Assembly: GCA_903858935.1 (NCBI GenBank)
Contig: CAIOKO010000065.1
Span: 20,759-84,758, forward strand
DNA length: 64,000 nucleotides
Direction of reading: 5' to 3'
Origin: an uncultured Schlesneria sp.
GTDB lineage: Bacteria; Planctomycetota; Planctomycetia; Planctomycetales; Planctomycetaceae
Under the pieces are notes generated by a model. It had not been told where the DNA came from, made no database searches, and saw only the letters and a list, made by a program, of their open reading frames with translations. The position numbers and the translations under genes are program-made. Shown here piece by piece: positions 1 to 9,620 of this stretch. Positions within the stretch are counted from its first letter, which is position 1; each line of letters opens with the position of its first letter.

Positions 1-2181
1 AAGCAGAAATGCTGGGGAAACCCTGGGAATCATTCCCGGGGGGGAATTACCGAATCACAGTTTGTTGCGATCAATCGATATCTCGCAGACGTGCGAAATT
101 CGGAACAACAGACCTCAGATCTGCTGCTTGAGCTTCAAGGTCTGCGGAAAGACGGATCGGATTACTGGACTGATCTTTCAATTTCACCCATCCGTGATGC
201 GAAAGGGGAATTGACGCAACTGATCGTCGTCATGCGTGATATTACCGCTCTCAAGCAGAGCGATGAACTACATGCGCGACGGGACCAGCAATTGACGTTC
301 GCGATGAAGGCGTCGAACATGGGGTTGTTTGACTGGGACATTCCGTCAAACACAACCAGGTTCTCACGGGAATGGAAAAGTCAGCTTGGTTACGCCGAAG
401 ATGAGATCGAGGATCGGCACGAAGAATGGGAATCTCGACTTCATCCCGAAGACCGGCCGGTTGCCATTGAGCGTCTTGAAAAATATCTGGCGGGTAAGAT
501 TGCCATTTACGATGCGGTGTTCAGGATGCGTCACAAGAATGGTTCTTGGAGGTGGGTGAACGCTCGGGGTGAGGTCCTTCGCGACAAGCATGGCAATCAG
601 ATAAGAATGATTGGTTGTCACCTCGATATTACTGAGCAGAAGCAGGCTGCGGAATCGCTCGAGCTGATGAAATTCTGCGTCGATCACACCGCTGAGAATG
701 TGGTTTGGATCAGTCGTCATGGCCGAATCCTTTATGCCAATCACGCGTGTTGCTTGAGGTATGGCTACTCGGCAGACGAGTTCCTCAACATGTCGATCTG
801 GGACTTGGACGTGGTTCCGGATTACCAGCCAGATCTCTGGGAAAAGCACTTTGATGACCTCAAGCAACGCGGGAACATCGTTCTTGAAACTTCGCACCGT
901 GCGAAAGATGGCCGCGTCTTTCTCATGGACGTGAGCGCCAACTACGTAAAAGTCGGTGATCGCGAATTGAATTTTGCGTTCGCCCGCGACATCAGCGAAC
1001 GCAAACGAGCAGAGGAGGAACGTCGCAGGCTACAAGAACAGTTGGTACACGCCCAGAAACTGGAAGACCTGGGAGTGATGGCCAGCGGAATTGCTCACGA
1101 CTTTAACAACTTATTAACCGCGATGCTGGGAAATGCCAGCCTGGCACGAATGGAATTACCTCAAGAATCACCGCTCGAATCGTATCTTGAAGAGATCGAG
1201 AGCGCAGCGAGAAGTGCCGCTAAATTGACGAATCAGATGCTCGCCTATTCGGGAAAGGGGCAATTTGCAATTCAGCCGCTCCGGCTCGACGCACTGGTCG
1301 AAGAGTCGATTTCGCTTTGTAAGACCGTTGTTGAAAAGAACGTGGAGATTGTTTTAGACCTTGAATCGGCGCCGTTCGAGGGTGACGCAGACCAGACTCG
1401 GCAAATGATGGTGAACCTGATTGCTAACGCTTCCGATGCTTTCCAGGGAGAGCCAGGAAAGATTTACATAAGAACCGGAATTCGAAATGTGGATGCGGCA
1501 AAACTTCATTCGATGTACGCCCCCAATAAGATTTCCGCAGGGGGCTATGCGTTTTTTGAAGTGAAGGACCATGGGTGCGGAATCGATAAGGAAACACTTC
1601 AGAAGATTTTTGACCCTTTCTTTTCGACGAAAATGATGGGCCGTGGCTTGGGGCTGGCGGCCGTTCTTGGCATTGTTCGAAGCCATCGGGGGACGATCCA
1701 TGTTATCAGCGAACCAGGACAGGGAACGACCGTTGAAGTGTTGCTGCCAGCCATTGAAGCGACCGTTCCCCAAACCCGTGATGAAACAGGAGAGCCTGTC
1801 TTGAACGATAAAAAGACCATCCTGATTGTCGATGACGAGGACTTCGTGCGCAATTTTCTTGCCCGATGCATGGAGGCTGCCGGATTCAAGGTGCTCACTG
1901 CGTCGGACGGCTACGAAGCAATCGAGGTCTATCGTCAACAGGCAGCGGAAATCTCAGTTGTTCTTCTTGATTTGACGATGCCTCGGATGAGTGGAATGGA
2001 AGTTTTAAAAGAATTACGGAGCCTGTCAGTCGATCTGCCAATCCTGATGATCAGCGGCTATTCCGAGCAAGATATTTCGAAGCAGATGTCGAAATCTGGC
2101 TCGTGTGCGTTCATCCAGAAACCTTTTTCGCCAGATGAATTGATTGCCGCCATCAGCACGCTGCATTCCTCAAAGTGTTGA
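1..2181 (+). CDS. Hybrid sensor histidine kinase with PAS domains and receiver (5' partial)
   Basis: The gene enters from the left edge. Counting from the GTG at 91: the end of one PAS domain (about 1-50), two further PAS/PAC domains (about 70-185 and 190-310), then a kinase core with H-box around GIAHDFNNLL (His336, the expected phosphorylation site), N-box NLIANASDAF, G1 DHGCGID, F-box FDPFFSTK and G2 GRGLGLAAVLG, and finally a receiver domain (about 575-690) with DDED, phospho-acceptor Asp627 in LLDLTMPRMSG and Lys in QKPF. There is no membrane segment in the visible part, so it may be a soluble PAS sensor relaying phosphate to its own receiver. Upstream of 91 the same frame stays open to base 1, but the PAS-like peptide MLGKPWESFPGG is read in a different frame and joins the main frame only if one G is removed from the run of seven G at 38-44. 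So either the gene is frameshifted or the sequence has an extra base. GTG 91 is therefore probably not the true start. Confidence 0.85.
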   Translation, partial: KQKCWGNPGNHSRGGITESQFVAINRYLADVRNSEQQTSDLLLELQGLRKDGSDYWTDLSISPIRDAKGELTQLIVVMRDITALKQSDELHARRDQQLTFAMKASNMGLFDWDIPSNTTRFSREWKSQLGYAEDEIEDRHEEWESRLHPEDRPVAIERLEKYLAGKIAIYDAVFRMRHKNGSWRWVNARGEVLRDKHGNQIRMIGCHLDITEQKQAAESLELMKFCVDHTAENVVWISRHGRILYANHACCLRYGYSADEFLNMSIWDLDVVPDYQPDLWEKHFDDLKQRGNIVLETSHRAKDGRVFLMDVSANYVKVGDRELNFAFARDISERKRAEEERRRLQEQLVHAQKLEDLGVMASGIAHDFNNLLTAMLGNASLARMELPQESPLESYLEEIESAARSAAKLTNQMLAYSGKGQFAIQPLRLDALVEESISLCKTVVEKNVEIVLDLESAPFEGDADQTRQMMVNLIANASDAFQGEPGKIYIRTGIRNVDAAKLHSMYAPNKISAGGYAFFEVKDHGCGIDKETLQKIFDPFFSTKMMGRGLGLAAVLGIVRSHRGTIHVISEPGQGTTVEVLLPAIEATVPQTRDETGEPVLNDKKTILIVDDEDFVRNFLARCMEAAGFKVLTASDGYEAIEVYRQQAAEISVVLLDLTMPRMSGMEVLKELRSLSVDLPILMISGYSEQDISKQMSKSGSCAFIQKPFSPDELIAAISTLHSSKC

Positions 2182-2459
2182 GGAGGATCGCCAAGTGACC
2201 CGGGAACTGCTCTCAATTTCGTCGATCTTGATTCCGGATTCGACGATCGTTTTCGCGAGTTCGACATTCGTTTCAACTTGAATTCTTCGACAATGCTTTT
2301 CCGCTGAATGTCAATTGTTCGGATGGAGAAACTGTACTTCCCCGCCATCATCGTGATCGGTGTTGAGAACAGCAATTCGCGAAGTACATCGACCTCTTCC
2401 GGTATCAGTTTACTCTGTGCCGTCTGGACTTCCCGTTTGAGGCGTCGCTTTTTCGTGAG
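2170..2459 (-). pseudogene. Remnant of a FixJ-type response regulator (LuxR-family DNA-binding tail)
   Basis: The minus strand encodes KLIPEEVDVLRELL, then SFSIRTIDIQRKSIVEEF. This is the pattern of a LuxR/FixJ helix-turn-helix (L-x-P-E-E-x-x-VL ... S-x-RT-x-x-x-x-R). After FKLKR the continuation NVELAKTIVESGIKIDEIE, typical of the last helix, is found only in a second frame, so there is a one-base shift near 2270. A stop lies just upstream (around 2466) and no receiver domain can be found before it, so the N-terminal part is gone. The remnant converges on the histidine kinase and overlaps its last 12 bases. I infer that it is the decayed partner of a two-component pair. Confidence 0.6.
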
Positions 2460-2671
2460 CGAAGATTATCCATTCTTATCCCGAAGAGCGTTTCGCTCAT
2501 CATTATCCAAGTGACGTGCCGTATGCGGTAATTCTGCAAGTACGGATCTGTGCGGAGGGCGGCCCGTAATGGCTACCGCGATTCCCCCAAGTTTAAACTT
2601 GGAATCGCCAGAAAACGGGTTATCATCATCATCCGTTGATGGGTTTGCCAAATTGATTGGATTGTTCAACG

Positions 2672-2714
2672 CATCACAATGTCTGCCGGTCGTTGCCTGC
2701 CGGTCATTGTGATG
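2672..2714. repeat. Hairpin in the 2.46-2.92 kb intergenic region
   Basis: A perfect 10-bp inverted repeat, CATCACAATG at 2672-2681 and CATTGTGATG at 2705-2714, encloses a 23-base loop in which TGCCGGTC occurs twice. No T-run follows, so it is not a typical intrinsic terminator. I see no convincing gene in the rest of 2460-2919. Confidence 0.5.
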
Positions 2715-2919
2715 ATGCGTCGTACTCCCTCAATACCTCATTCCGCCGATGACTGATCCGCCCAAGCGAATTGCCCTGCCCGAAAGAACCGCCACAGAAG
2801 AACTGACCTGGATAACCGCTACAGTCCGCTACGCCCAATAAAAGGGGTCCGCCTCAGTCCCTTTTTGAAGCTCGAACCTTCCTTGTTCGCACCCTCCTCC
2901 TCGATCTCGAGAATACCTC

Positions 2920-5900
2920 ATGATGTCGCGGTTTTTTGGCTTTCCCCTGCCTGTGATGATGTTCTCGTTCGCTGTCGTATTTCCATTATCAATAGAATCC
3001 TTAGCGGCGGAGCCAGATGCTGCCGGGATCGAGTTTTTTGAAGCCAAAATCCGTCCGGTGCTCGTTGAGCACTGTCAGGAGTGCCACAGTTCGACTTCGA
3101 AATCGCTCAAAGGGGGCTTGCAACTCGACCATCGCGAAGGTTTGCTGCACGGTGGCGATTCCGGTCCGACAATCCTTCAGGACAAGCCTGAGAACAGCCT
3201 GCTGCTGAAAGCACTAAAGTACGATGGCCTCGAGATGCCTCCCAAAGGGAAGCTGGCCGCCAGTGTCGTCGCTGACTTCGAGCAATGGATCAAGTTGGGT
3301 GCGCCCGACCCTCGAGAACGTCCCACAAGTACGACCTCGACCCGTTTCGATTTTGCCGAAGCGAGCAAGTTGTGGTCATTCCAAACTCCCCGGCGAACCC
3401 CGGTTCCTGACGTGCAGCAGGCCGAATGGCCCAGACGCGATCTGGACCGATTCGTCCTCGCCAGGCTGGAACAGTCTGGAATCAAGCCCAGCGCGATGGC
3501 CCAGCGACGCACGTTGATTCGGCGGGCTTACTTCGATGTGATCGGTCTTCCCCCCTCGCCGGAAGAAGTCGCCGCGTTTCTTAATGATACTTCGCCAAAT
3601 GCCTATGACGTCGTCGTGGATCGATTGCTCGAGTCGCCGCATTACGGCGAGCGTTGGGGACGGCATTGGCTGGATATCGCCCGCTACGGCGAAGACCAGG
3701 CACACACTTTTAAAGCTCGCAATTATCCGCAGGGATACCGCTATCGTGACTGGGTCGTCAACGCGCTGAATCGCGATCTCCCCTACGATCAATTTATCTC
3801 GGAACAGATTGCCGGTGATCTGCTGGGAAGCCCCGGCGATCCAGGTCGCCTGGCGGCACTGGGACTGTTTGCTCTGGGTCCCGTCTATTACCAGGACAAT
3901 GGCGAACAGGCCAAGGCCCTGGCCGATGAGTGGGACGATCGTATCGACACACTGACCCGAGGTGTGTTGGGCCTGACGGTTTCTTGTGCGCGCTGCCACG
4001 ACCACAAATTTGATCCCATTACCACGGCGGATTACTACGCTCTGGCAGGCATCTTCGCCAGCAGCGATTATCAGGAACGGCCGATCGTCGCGAAGGAAGT
4101 GATCGATCAAAAGAGCGCGGCGGAATCGACTATGAAGGGACAGCAACTTCTCGTCGACCGGTTTCTGGATGAAGAGGCGCGCAAGTTACGCGTCACCCTG
4201 GTCGCGGATATTCCCCAATACATGACGACGGCGTGGAAGGCCATCAACCTGCAGCGGGGCAAACCCAAAGACAAAAAACTGCTCGCACGAGTGGCCAAGG
4301 ACGAAAAAGTCAGCGAATTGCTTCTGAAGCGTTGGGTTGACTATTTGACCGCTGCAGCCCAGATCCAGAAAACTCGTCCCTATCTCTCTGCGTGGTACGA
4401 ATGGTTTGCTAAACAAGATTCCAAACAAGATCTGTCGGGCGATGCCGCCGCATTGGCCAGCGTGCAACAGTTAGCTGTCGATTTCCAGTCACTGGTTCAA
4501 TCGAAATCACCGCTCCGCGATCAACTCTTCGCCGAGTTTGGTGAGAACTTCGCATTTGTGAGCGAATCCGATCGAGCCGTTGTCGCTCCCGGTGTCATCC
4601 CTTTGGGCAATCTCTTCGATGATCCCAAGGGGGGAACTTCGCTGTCGTCGGCACTTTCTACAGATTCGTTTCTCGCCGCAGCCAACGACAAGTGCCTGGG
4701 AGTCGATCGCGTGGTGCAGGGATGGGGCAAGCAAACGCAGATTGCAGCGGGTCTCGATTTTGACTTCAGCCAGCTCGGAAGCGACAAACGCTCGCACGGA
4801 GGAGTGATCAACGACGGTTGGGACGCAACCGGAGGGATTCGCACAGTCGGTCAGCCGTTCGCCTCGAACGCCCCTCGCACAGAGCAGGGGATTGGAATGC
4901 ACGCCAATGCCCTGATTACGTTTGACCTCGACGAACTGCGAAGGTCAGGGCTGATGCCCACCGATCAAGGATTCGTCTTTCGAACCGATCGGGCGGGACT
5001 GAACGACGACTCATTTGGGAACGGCGGCTCGTCGGTCCATATGGCGGTGATTGTCTCCCGGTCGCATCGTCAGACAGACATCTACGACGGGATCATTGCG
5101 GGATACGTGAATGGGAATCTCGTCAAGACCGCAGAGAACGATCGTGTCTATTATTTTTCGGGTGATGTTCCAGCTCCACTCAAAGCGGATGGGAACTTTG
5201 TCAAATTTGACGTTCCCATTCCCGCTGATGCCAAGTACCTGACGCTGGTCAGCACCGGGGCCGCAGCGGGACCTGGCGAGAATACGATCAGCAGCGACCA
5301 TGCTGTTTTTTCCGGGGCGCGCCTGGAAATGGACCCACTTCCAATCCAGACGGAAATCGCTTCGAAGCCGACAACGGAATCCCTTCGAACCGAAGTCGAG
5401 TTGCAGCAGGCCCGTCTGGACGCACGATTGTTGTCCGAGCTGTTTTACGATCAGGGGCTGCTGGCCTTACCGGGAAGTGATGCCGACGGTCGCCTGCCGG
5501 AACCGTCGATGCAGCGACTGGCAGAATTACGGGTTGAATTGGAACGTGTGAAAAAGGAATTCGACGCAGTTCATGTCTTGATGGCGCATTCGTTAATGGA
5601 GGGGCCGGGCCGAGATCTGGCGATTTACCTGCAAGGCAATCCGACGAAACTGGGTGACGTCGCACCTCGATCGATGCCCGTCGTTTTTACGGGCGGAGAA
5701 AGAAAGCCCCTGCCAACGAAGGGAAGCGGCCGGGCGGAACTGGCCGCGGCGATCGCATCGCGAGACAATCCACTCACCGCGCGCGTGATCGTCAATCGAG
5801 TCTGGCGAAGTCACTTCGGTTTCGGTTTAGTACGAACCCCCAGCAATTTTGGCCAGCTGGGTGACCGTCCGACTCATCCAGAACTGCTCGATGATCTGGC

Positions 5901-6540
5901 GGTCCGTTTCATGGATTCCGGCTGGTCCCTGAAAACTCTGCATCGGGAAATCCTCTTATCGGCCACGTACCAGCAAAGTAGTGATTTTCGCCATGATGCC
6001 GCCGAAATCGATCCCGAAAATCGATTGCTTTGGCGAATGAATCGGCGGCGACTGGAAGTGGAACCGTGGCGGGATGCCATGCTGGCGGTCACTGGTGAAC
6101 TGGACAGGACCATCGGCGGACCGCCGCTCGATCTGGCCTCCGGCGGCAACCATCGTCGTACCTTGTATGCCTTTATCAGCCGACATCAATTGAATGATCT
6201 GCTGCGGCTGTTTGATTTCCCCGATCCAAACATCACCAGCGACCGCCGTAGTGTGACCACGGTACCTCTGCAGCAATTGTTCGTCCTGAACAGTGATTTC
6301 ATGACACAGCGAGCGAAGGCCCTGGCCGCACGATTGAACGGCAGCCGCGATACAGACGTGCCGGGCAAGATTGTGCTGCTGTTCGGTTGGCTGTACGGTC
6401 GACAACCCACTAGCGACGAATTGAGTCTGGGACAGGCCTTCTTAGATTCTGCCGCAACCTCATCCGGAAATGGATTATCCGCCTGGGAGCAATACACGCT
6501 GGCACTCTTGGGTACGAACGAATTTTCATTCATTGACTGA
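2920..6540 (+). CDS. PSCyt1/PSCyt2/PSD1 (DUF1549/DUF1553) secreted protein with internal NPCBM domain
   Basis: A 1206-residue planctomycete-type protein. An N-terminal hydrophobic signal segment (about 1-27) is followed by a PSCyt1 (cytochrome-c-like) domain with C52-x-x-C55-H56 (CQECH), a PSCyt2/DUF1549 domain (about 165-370) ending in the second haem-type motif CARCH (C356, C359, H360), an inserted region of about 600-810 with GIGMHANALITFDL and SDHAVFSGARLE typical of NPCBM carbohydrate-binding folds, and a C-terminal PSD1/DUF1553 domain (about 925-1190, starting near DNPLTARVIVNRVW). The two CxxCH motifs suggest c-type haem attachment outside the cytoplasm; the enzymatic role of this family is not established. 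The start is ATG 2920, with a second ATG directly after; no strong ribosome-binding site is visible. The next gene, a DUF1501 protein, follows after 14 bases, the usual planctomycete pairing, so the two are probably one operon. Confidence 0.92.
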   Translation: MMSRFFGFPLPVMMFSFAVVFPLSIESLAAEPDAAGIEFFEAKIRPVLVEHCQECHSSTSKSLKGGLQLDHREGLLHGGDSGPTILQDKPENSLLLKALKYDGLEMPPKGKLAASVVADFEQWIKLGAPDPRERPTSTTSTRFDFAEASKLWSFQTPRRTPVPDVQQAEWPRRDLDRFVLARLEQSGIKPSAMAQRRTLIRRAYFDVIGLPPSPEEVAAFLNDTSPNAYDVVVDRLLESPHYGERWGRHWLDIARYGEDQAHTFKARNYPQGYRYRDWVVNALNRDLPYDQFISEQIAGDLLGSPGDPGRLAALGLFALGPVYYQDNGEQAKALADEWDDRIDTLTRGVLGLTVSCARCHDHKFDPITTADYYALAGIFASSDYQERPIVAKEVIDQKSAAESTMKGQQLLVDRFLDEEARKLRVTLVADIPQYMTTAWKAINLQRGKPKDKKLLARVAKDEKVSELLLKRWVDYLTAAAQIQKTRPYLSAWYEWFAKQDSKQDLSGDAAALASVQQLAVDFQSLVQSKSPLRDQLFAEFGENFAFVSESDRAVVAPGVIPLGNLFDDPKGGTSLSSALSTDSFLAAANDKCLGVDRVVQGWGKQTQIAAGLDFDFSQLGSDKRSHGGVINDGWDATGGIRTVGQPFASNAPRTEQGIGMHANALITFDLDELRRSGLMPTDQGFVFRTDRAGLNDDSFGNGGSSVHMAVIVSRSHRQTDIYDGIIAGYVNGNLVKTAENDRVYYFSGDVPAPLKADGNFVKFDVPIPADAKYLTLVSTGAAAGPGENTISSDHAVFSGARLEMDPLPIQTEIASKPTTESLRTEVELQQARLDARLLSELFYDQGLLALPGSDADGRLPEPSMQRLAELRVELERVKKEFDAVHVLMAHSLMEGPGRDLAIYLQGNPTKLGDVAPRSMPVVFTGGERKPLPTKGSGRAELAAAIASRDNPLTARVIVNRVWRSHFGFGLVRTPSNFGQLGDRPTHPELLDDLAVRFMDSGWSLKTLHREILLSATYQQSSDFRHDAAEIDPENRLLWRMNRRRLEVEPWRDAMLAVTGELDRTIGGPPLDLASGGNHRRTLYAFISRHQLNDLLRLFDFPDPNITSDRRSVTTVPLQQLFVLNSDFMTQRAKALAARLNGSRDTDVPGKIVLLFGWLYGRQPTSDELSLGQAFLDSAATSSGNGLSAWEQYTLALLGTNEFSFID

Positions 6541-6554
6541 CCTGGCGGATTCCC

Positions 6555-7973
6555 ATGAACAATCATATTTCCCTGGCATCCCATCTGTCTCAGCTTGGCC
6601 TGGGGGCCGTCTCGCGGCGGCAAGTCTTAATGCGAGCGGGCGCGGGATTCGGAATGCTCGGTTTGGGCAGCCTGCTGGCGGCGGAGCAGCAGGCTGCATC
6701 GACAGGGAAAAGCCTGGCCGACGCGAACAATCCATTGGCTCCGAGAGCACCGCACTTTGAACCAAAAGCCAAGCGAGTGATTTTCCTGTTCATGAACGGG
6801 GGACCGTCGCACGTCGACACGTTCGACTATAAGCCCGCTCTGAAAGAGCAAGAGGGAAAATCGGGTCCCGGCGGCAATTTCATGCCGTCACCATTCAAGT
6901 TCGCTAAACACGGCGAATGCGGTATGGAAATCAGCGAACTCTATCCGCACCTGTCTCGCCATGCGGATGACCTGTGCGTCATCCGTTCCATGCATACGAC
7001 GACACCAAACCATGAACCCGGTCTGTTCATGATGAACAGCGGAGCCCAACAACCCATCCGACCAAGTCTTGGCTCGTGGTTGACGTATGGGCTGGGGAGC
7101 GAGAATCAAAACCTTCCCGGCTTTGTCGTGCTGTGCCCTGGCAAGCCTGTTGTCGGACCGGCCTTATGGGGAAACAGTTTCCTTCCCGGAATCTACCAGG
7201 GAACGCACATTAATAATTCGAAGATTGATCCCCGGCAGGTGATCGGTCACTTGAATAACAAGCATCTGAACTCCACCGACCAGCGCAAAGTGCTTGATCT
7301 GTTGCAGGCCATGAATGAGCGTCATCTGGACGTTCGCGGTCAGGACGTTGAACTGGAAGCTCGTATCGCTTCGCTGGAAATGGCGTATCGCATGCAATTC
7401 GAAGCGCAGGAGGCGTTCGACATCGGCCGGGAAGAGACGTCGACACGGACACTGTACGGCGAAGGGGAATTCGCGAACGGTTGCCTGATTGCTCGACGCC
7501 TTGTCGAACGAGGGGTGCGGATGGTGCAACTGTATTACGGAGCGGGCCAACCCTGGGATGCCCACGGGGACATCATGGACCATAAGCGTGACGCCCTCAA
7601 AAGCGATCAGGCGATCGCAGCACTACTGCATGATCTGAAGTCCCGAGGGATGCTCGACGAAACTTTGATTCTCTGGGGGGGCGAGTTTGGTCGGACACCG
7701 ACGGCCCAGGGGGCCAAAGGCCGAAACCATCACCATACCGGATTCACCGTCTGGATGGCGGGAGGCGGCATCAAAGGAGGGATGACTTACGGTGCCACGG
7801 ACGAAGTCGGAGTCCACGCCGTAGAAAACCGCATGGATGTCCACGACTTGCACGCCACAATTCTGCATTTAATGGGCCTGGACCACACGAAGCTCACCTT
7901 CCGCTACAGCGGACGTGATTTCCGTCTGACCGACGTACACGGATCAGTGACGACGGGTATTTTGACGTCATGA
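6555..7973 (+). CDS. DUF1501 family secreted protein (alkaline-phosphatase/sulfatase fold)
   Basis: This 472-residue protein begins with a Tat-type signal (SRRQVLMRAGAGFGMLG, residues about 21-37), so a folded, possibly metal-containing product is exported. The body has the hallmarks of DUF1501: FLFMNGGPSHVDTFD near residue 77, HTTTPNHEPGLFMMNSG, LWGGEFGRTP and GRNHHHTGFTVWMAGGG, which resemble the metal-site segments of the alkaline-phosphatase superfamily. The gene starts 14 bases after the PSD1 gene and is probably co-transcribed with it. DUF1501 proteins nearly always accompany PSD1 proteins in planctomycetes; a shared role in polysaccharide breakdown has been proposed but is not proven here. 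Confidence 0.9.
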   Translation: MNNHISLASHLSQLGLGAVSRRQVLMRAGAGFGMLGLGSLLAAEQQAASTGKSLADANNPLAPRAPHFEPKAKRVIFLFMNGGPSHVDTFDYKPALKEQEGKSGPGGNFMPSPFKFAKHGECGMEISELYPHLSRHADDLCVIRSMHTTTPNHEPGLFMMNSGAQQPIRPSLGSWLTYGLGSENQNLPGFVVLCPGKPVVGPALWGNSFLPGIYQGTHINNSKIDPRQVIGHLNNKHLNSTDQRKVLDLLQAMNERHLDVRGQDVELEARIASLEMAYRMQFEAQEAFDIGREETSTRTLYGEGEFANGCLIARRLVERGVRMVQLYYGAGQPWDAHGDIMDHKRDALKSDQAIAALLHDLKSRGMLDETLILWGGEFGRTPTAQGAKGRNHHHTGFTVWMAGGGIKGGMTYGATDEVGVHAVENRMDVHDLHATILHLMGLDHTKLTFRYSGRDFRLTDVHGSVTTGILTS

Positions 7974-8089
7974 ACGCGACACGGAGGACGTCGTATCGCC
8001 GAAAACCCGCCGCCCGAATCCATTGCCCGTTCTTGTAGATCCGCGTAATGGATCGTTTGACCCTGTGTGCAGTGATACCGCGATCCGTA

Positions 8090-8544
8090 TCAGTTCAACT
8101 TTCCAGTTAAGATCTCCTGCGGAGAATAAACGCTGATTTCAGGAAAACGATCGAAGTCTTTAACGTTGAAAGTCAAAAGCTTCGTTACCTGATGTTGCTG
8201 CATTGCGGCAACAAGTCGTGCGTCGTGTGCAGGCTTTCCTTTGACTTGATGTGTCATGACGAGCGATTCCCATAATTGGTAGATGCCCGGCTCATCGAGC
8301 AATATTCGGTACGCGGTCATCCATTTTTCAATCGCAAGTTTTGCATCATCGACGCTCAACTCTAAGCCATTCACGTCGATCGGGCGAGTCGCCACAACCC
8401 AGAACTCGTATAGCACTTGAGGCACCAGGATGCAGTCCTGATCATCGTCATTTAACCGCATCAGAGTCTCGGTCGCGACGGCATACAAGCTGTGGCCGCG
8501 ATCGCGGCTCGCAGCAAGATATTCGTATCCAGCAATATGCTCAT
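8090..8544 (-). pseudogene. VapC-type PIN-domain toxin, frameshifted near its N-terminus
   Basis: The natural start is ATG at 8544, which overlaps the antitoxin stop as ATGA. It gives MSILLDTNILL, the classic PIN start with the first active-site Asp. That frame stops after 27 codons. The rest of the domain (ASRDRGHSLYAVATE onward) lies in another frame that is open from about 8510 to the stop at 8090. The missing or extra base lies at about 8500-8512. The remainder keeps PIN acidic residues: E in QVLYEFWVV, D in KPAHDARLVA and D in FNVKDFDRF. An intact protein would be a ribonuclease of about 150 residues. As read, the toxin is inactive unless this is a sequencing error or the ribosome shifts frame. 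Confidence 0.75.
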
Positions 8545-8792
8545 TCGCCGCATCCGGCATAGATGGATTCGCGGTTATCGTTCATTTTCCCCTCGGAGCC
8601 GGGTGACAGCTCAACGATCTCTTTCAATATATTTCGAAATTCTTCGCGACTGATTCGCCGTGGCGTCGGCGCGACTTGGTCGAGTGAATCGTCTTTCGCG
8701 ATCTCTTGAAGAAACGTGATCAAATCTTTCCCCGCCAATGCAGCCTTTCGACTGAGTGCAGCGGCGACGTGATCTGGTACAGCGATATTCAT
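8541..8792 (-). CDS. VapB-like antitoxin (cognate of the frameshifted VapC)
   Basis: A small 83-residue protein starting MNIAVPDHVAAALSRKAALAG. Its N-terminal third resembles short strand-helix DNA-binding antitoxins, and the C-terminal half (RRISREEFRNILKEIVELSPG) would be the toxin-binding tail. Its stop codon overlaps the PIN gene start in an ATGA junction, the usual arrangement of a VapBC operon with the antitoxin first. The fold assignment is by context and general pattern, not by a clear family signature. Because its toxin is frameshifted, this antitoxin may now be orphaned. Confidence 0.65.
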   Translation of the reverse strand: MNIAVPDHVAAALSRKAALAGKDLITFLQEIAKDDSLDQVAPTPRRISREEFRNILKEIVELSPGSEGKMNDNRESIYAGCGE

Positions 8793-9149
8793 GGGTCGGA
8801 ACTCCTTGCTTGACGTATTCTATCATGGACAAAAGACTGAGTCATCCATTTTTTCTGAGTGAGGTCAAAACTCCGTTTCCCTCCCGCTGACGAAACACTG
8901 ACTTAGCCGGGGGACCAAGTGAGCATGTGAAAGCCGCAGCGCGGCGACCGAGATTGTACGTTCATGTTAATCGCTGTCATTGAACTGGTTTGATTCCCGG
9001 GAGGGATGACTTTGCCGATCACCGAAGAGGATCCTAATCCTAATTGCCAATGCCAGTTTGGACGATCGAAGGGACCTCGACGCGCGACATATGGCCAATA
9101 ACCATCCCGACCGATACGCCAAAGATTAATCTCCTTTTCGCCTGATAAA

Positions 9150-9410
9150 CCATGGGGACACAGTGCGCCAGCGCAAGCCGGAGGATTGTAGCGAATGCAC
9201 GTTTCGTACAAGGTAAGATTTAGCCAATCGCCTTGACCCCGAGTCATGCGTTGTGTGGGGCAACCCACTCATCGAAGCGTTGACAGGGGAATGACCAGGT
9301 TGTGTTTTGATCTCCGAAATCAGTTCTTTGCGAGGCTGACCTTGTTCTGTCAAGGTGAAGGCAACAGTGATGTCGAACGTAAAAGGCGAGTCGGACGTCA
9401 CCTCCACGGA
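9150..9410. repeat. Interspersed repeat, copy A
   Basis: The segment carries CCATGGGGACACAGTG, then CGCAAGCCGGAGGATTG, then GTTTCGTACAAGGTAAGAT and a longer tail ending near GGCGAGTCGGACGTCACC. It recurs at 9791-9858 (short core only) and 10356-10600 (core plus tail). The minus strand of the core reads LTLYETCIR in all copies, and the minus strand of the tail in copies A and C encodes related peptides (for example RKELISEI against RKELISEL). It could be a fragmented gene or a non-autonomous element. I see no gene in 8793-9149. Confidence 0.6.
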
Positions 9411-9620
9411 GTCCGGGACCACAGGCATGGTTGGAAACAATCCTCGCGGAAGCTGGGCGATCCCAGAAACATTCGACTCGTTGGAGGTTGAACGCCTAAC
9501 CCGGATGGATCATTGCGGACCCCACGAAGCTCGTTCGAACGGACACCTCGGCTGGAGTTGGGGGTAGGCGAATTTCGGCGTGGGCGAAACCATGCTGTAC
9601 CCGGATTCATTTTTTGTTTC

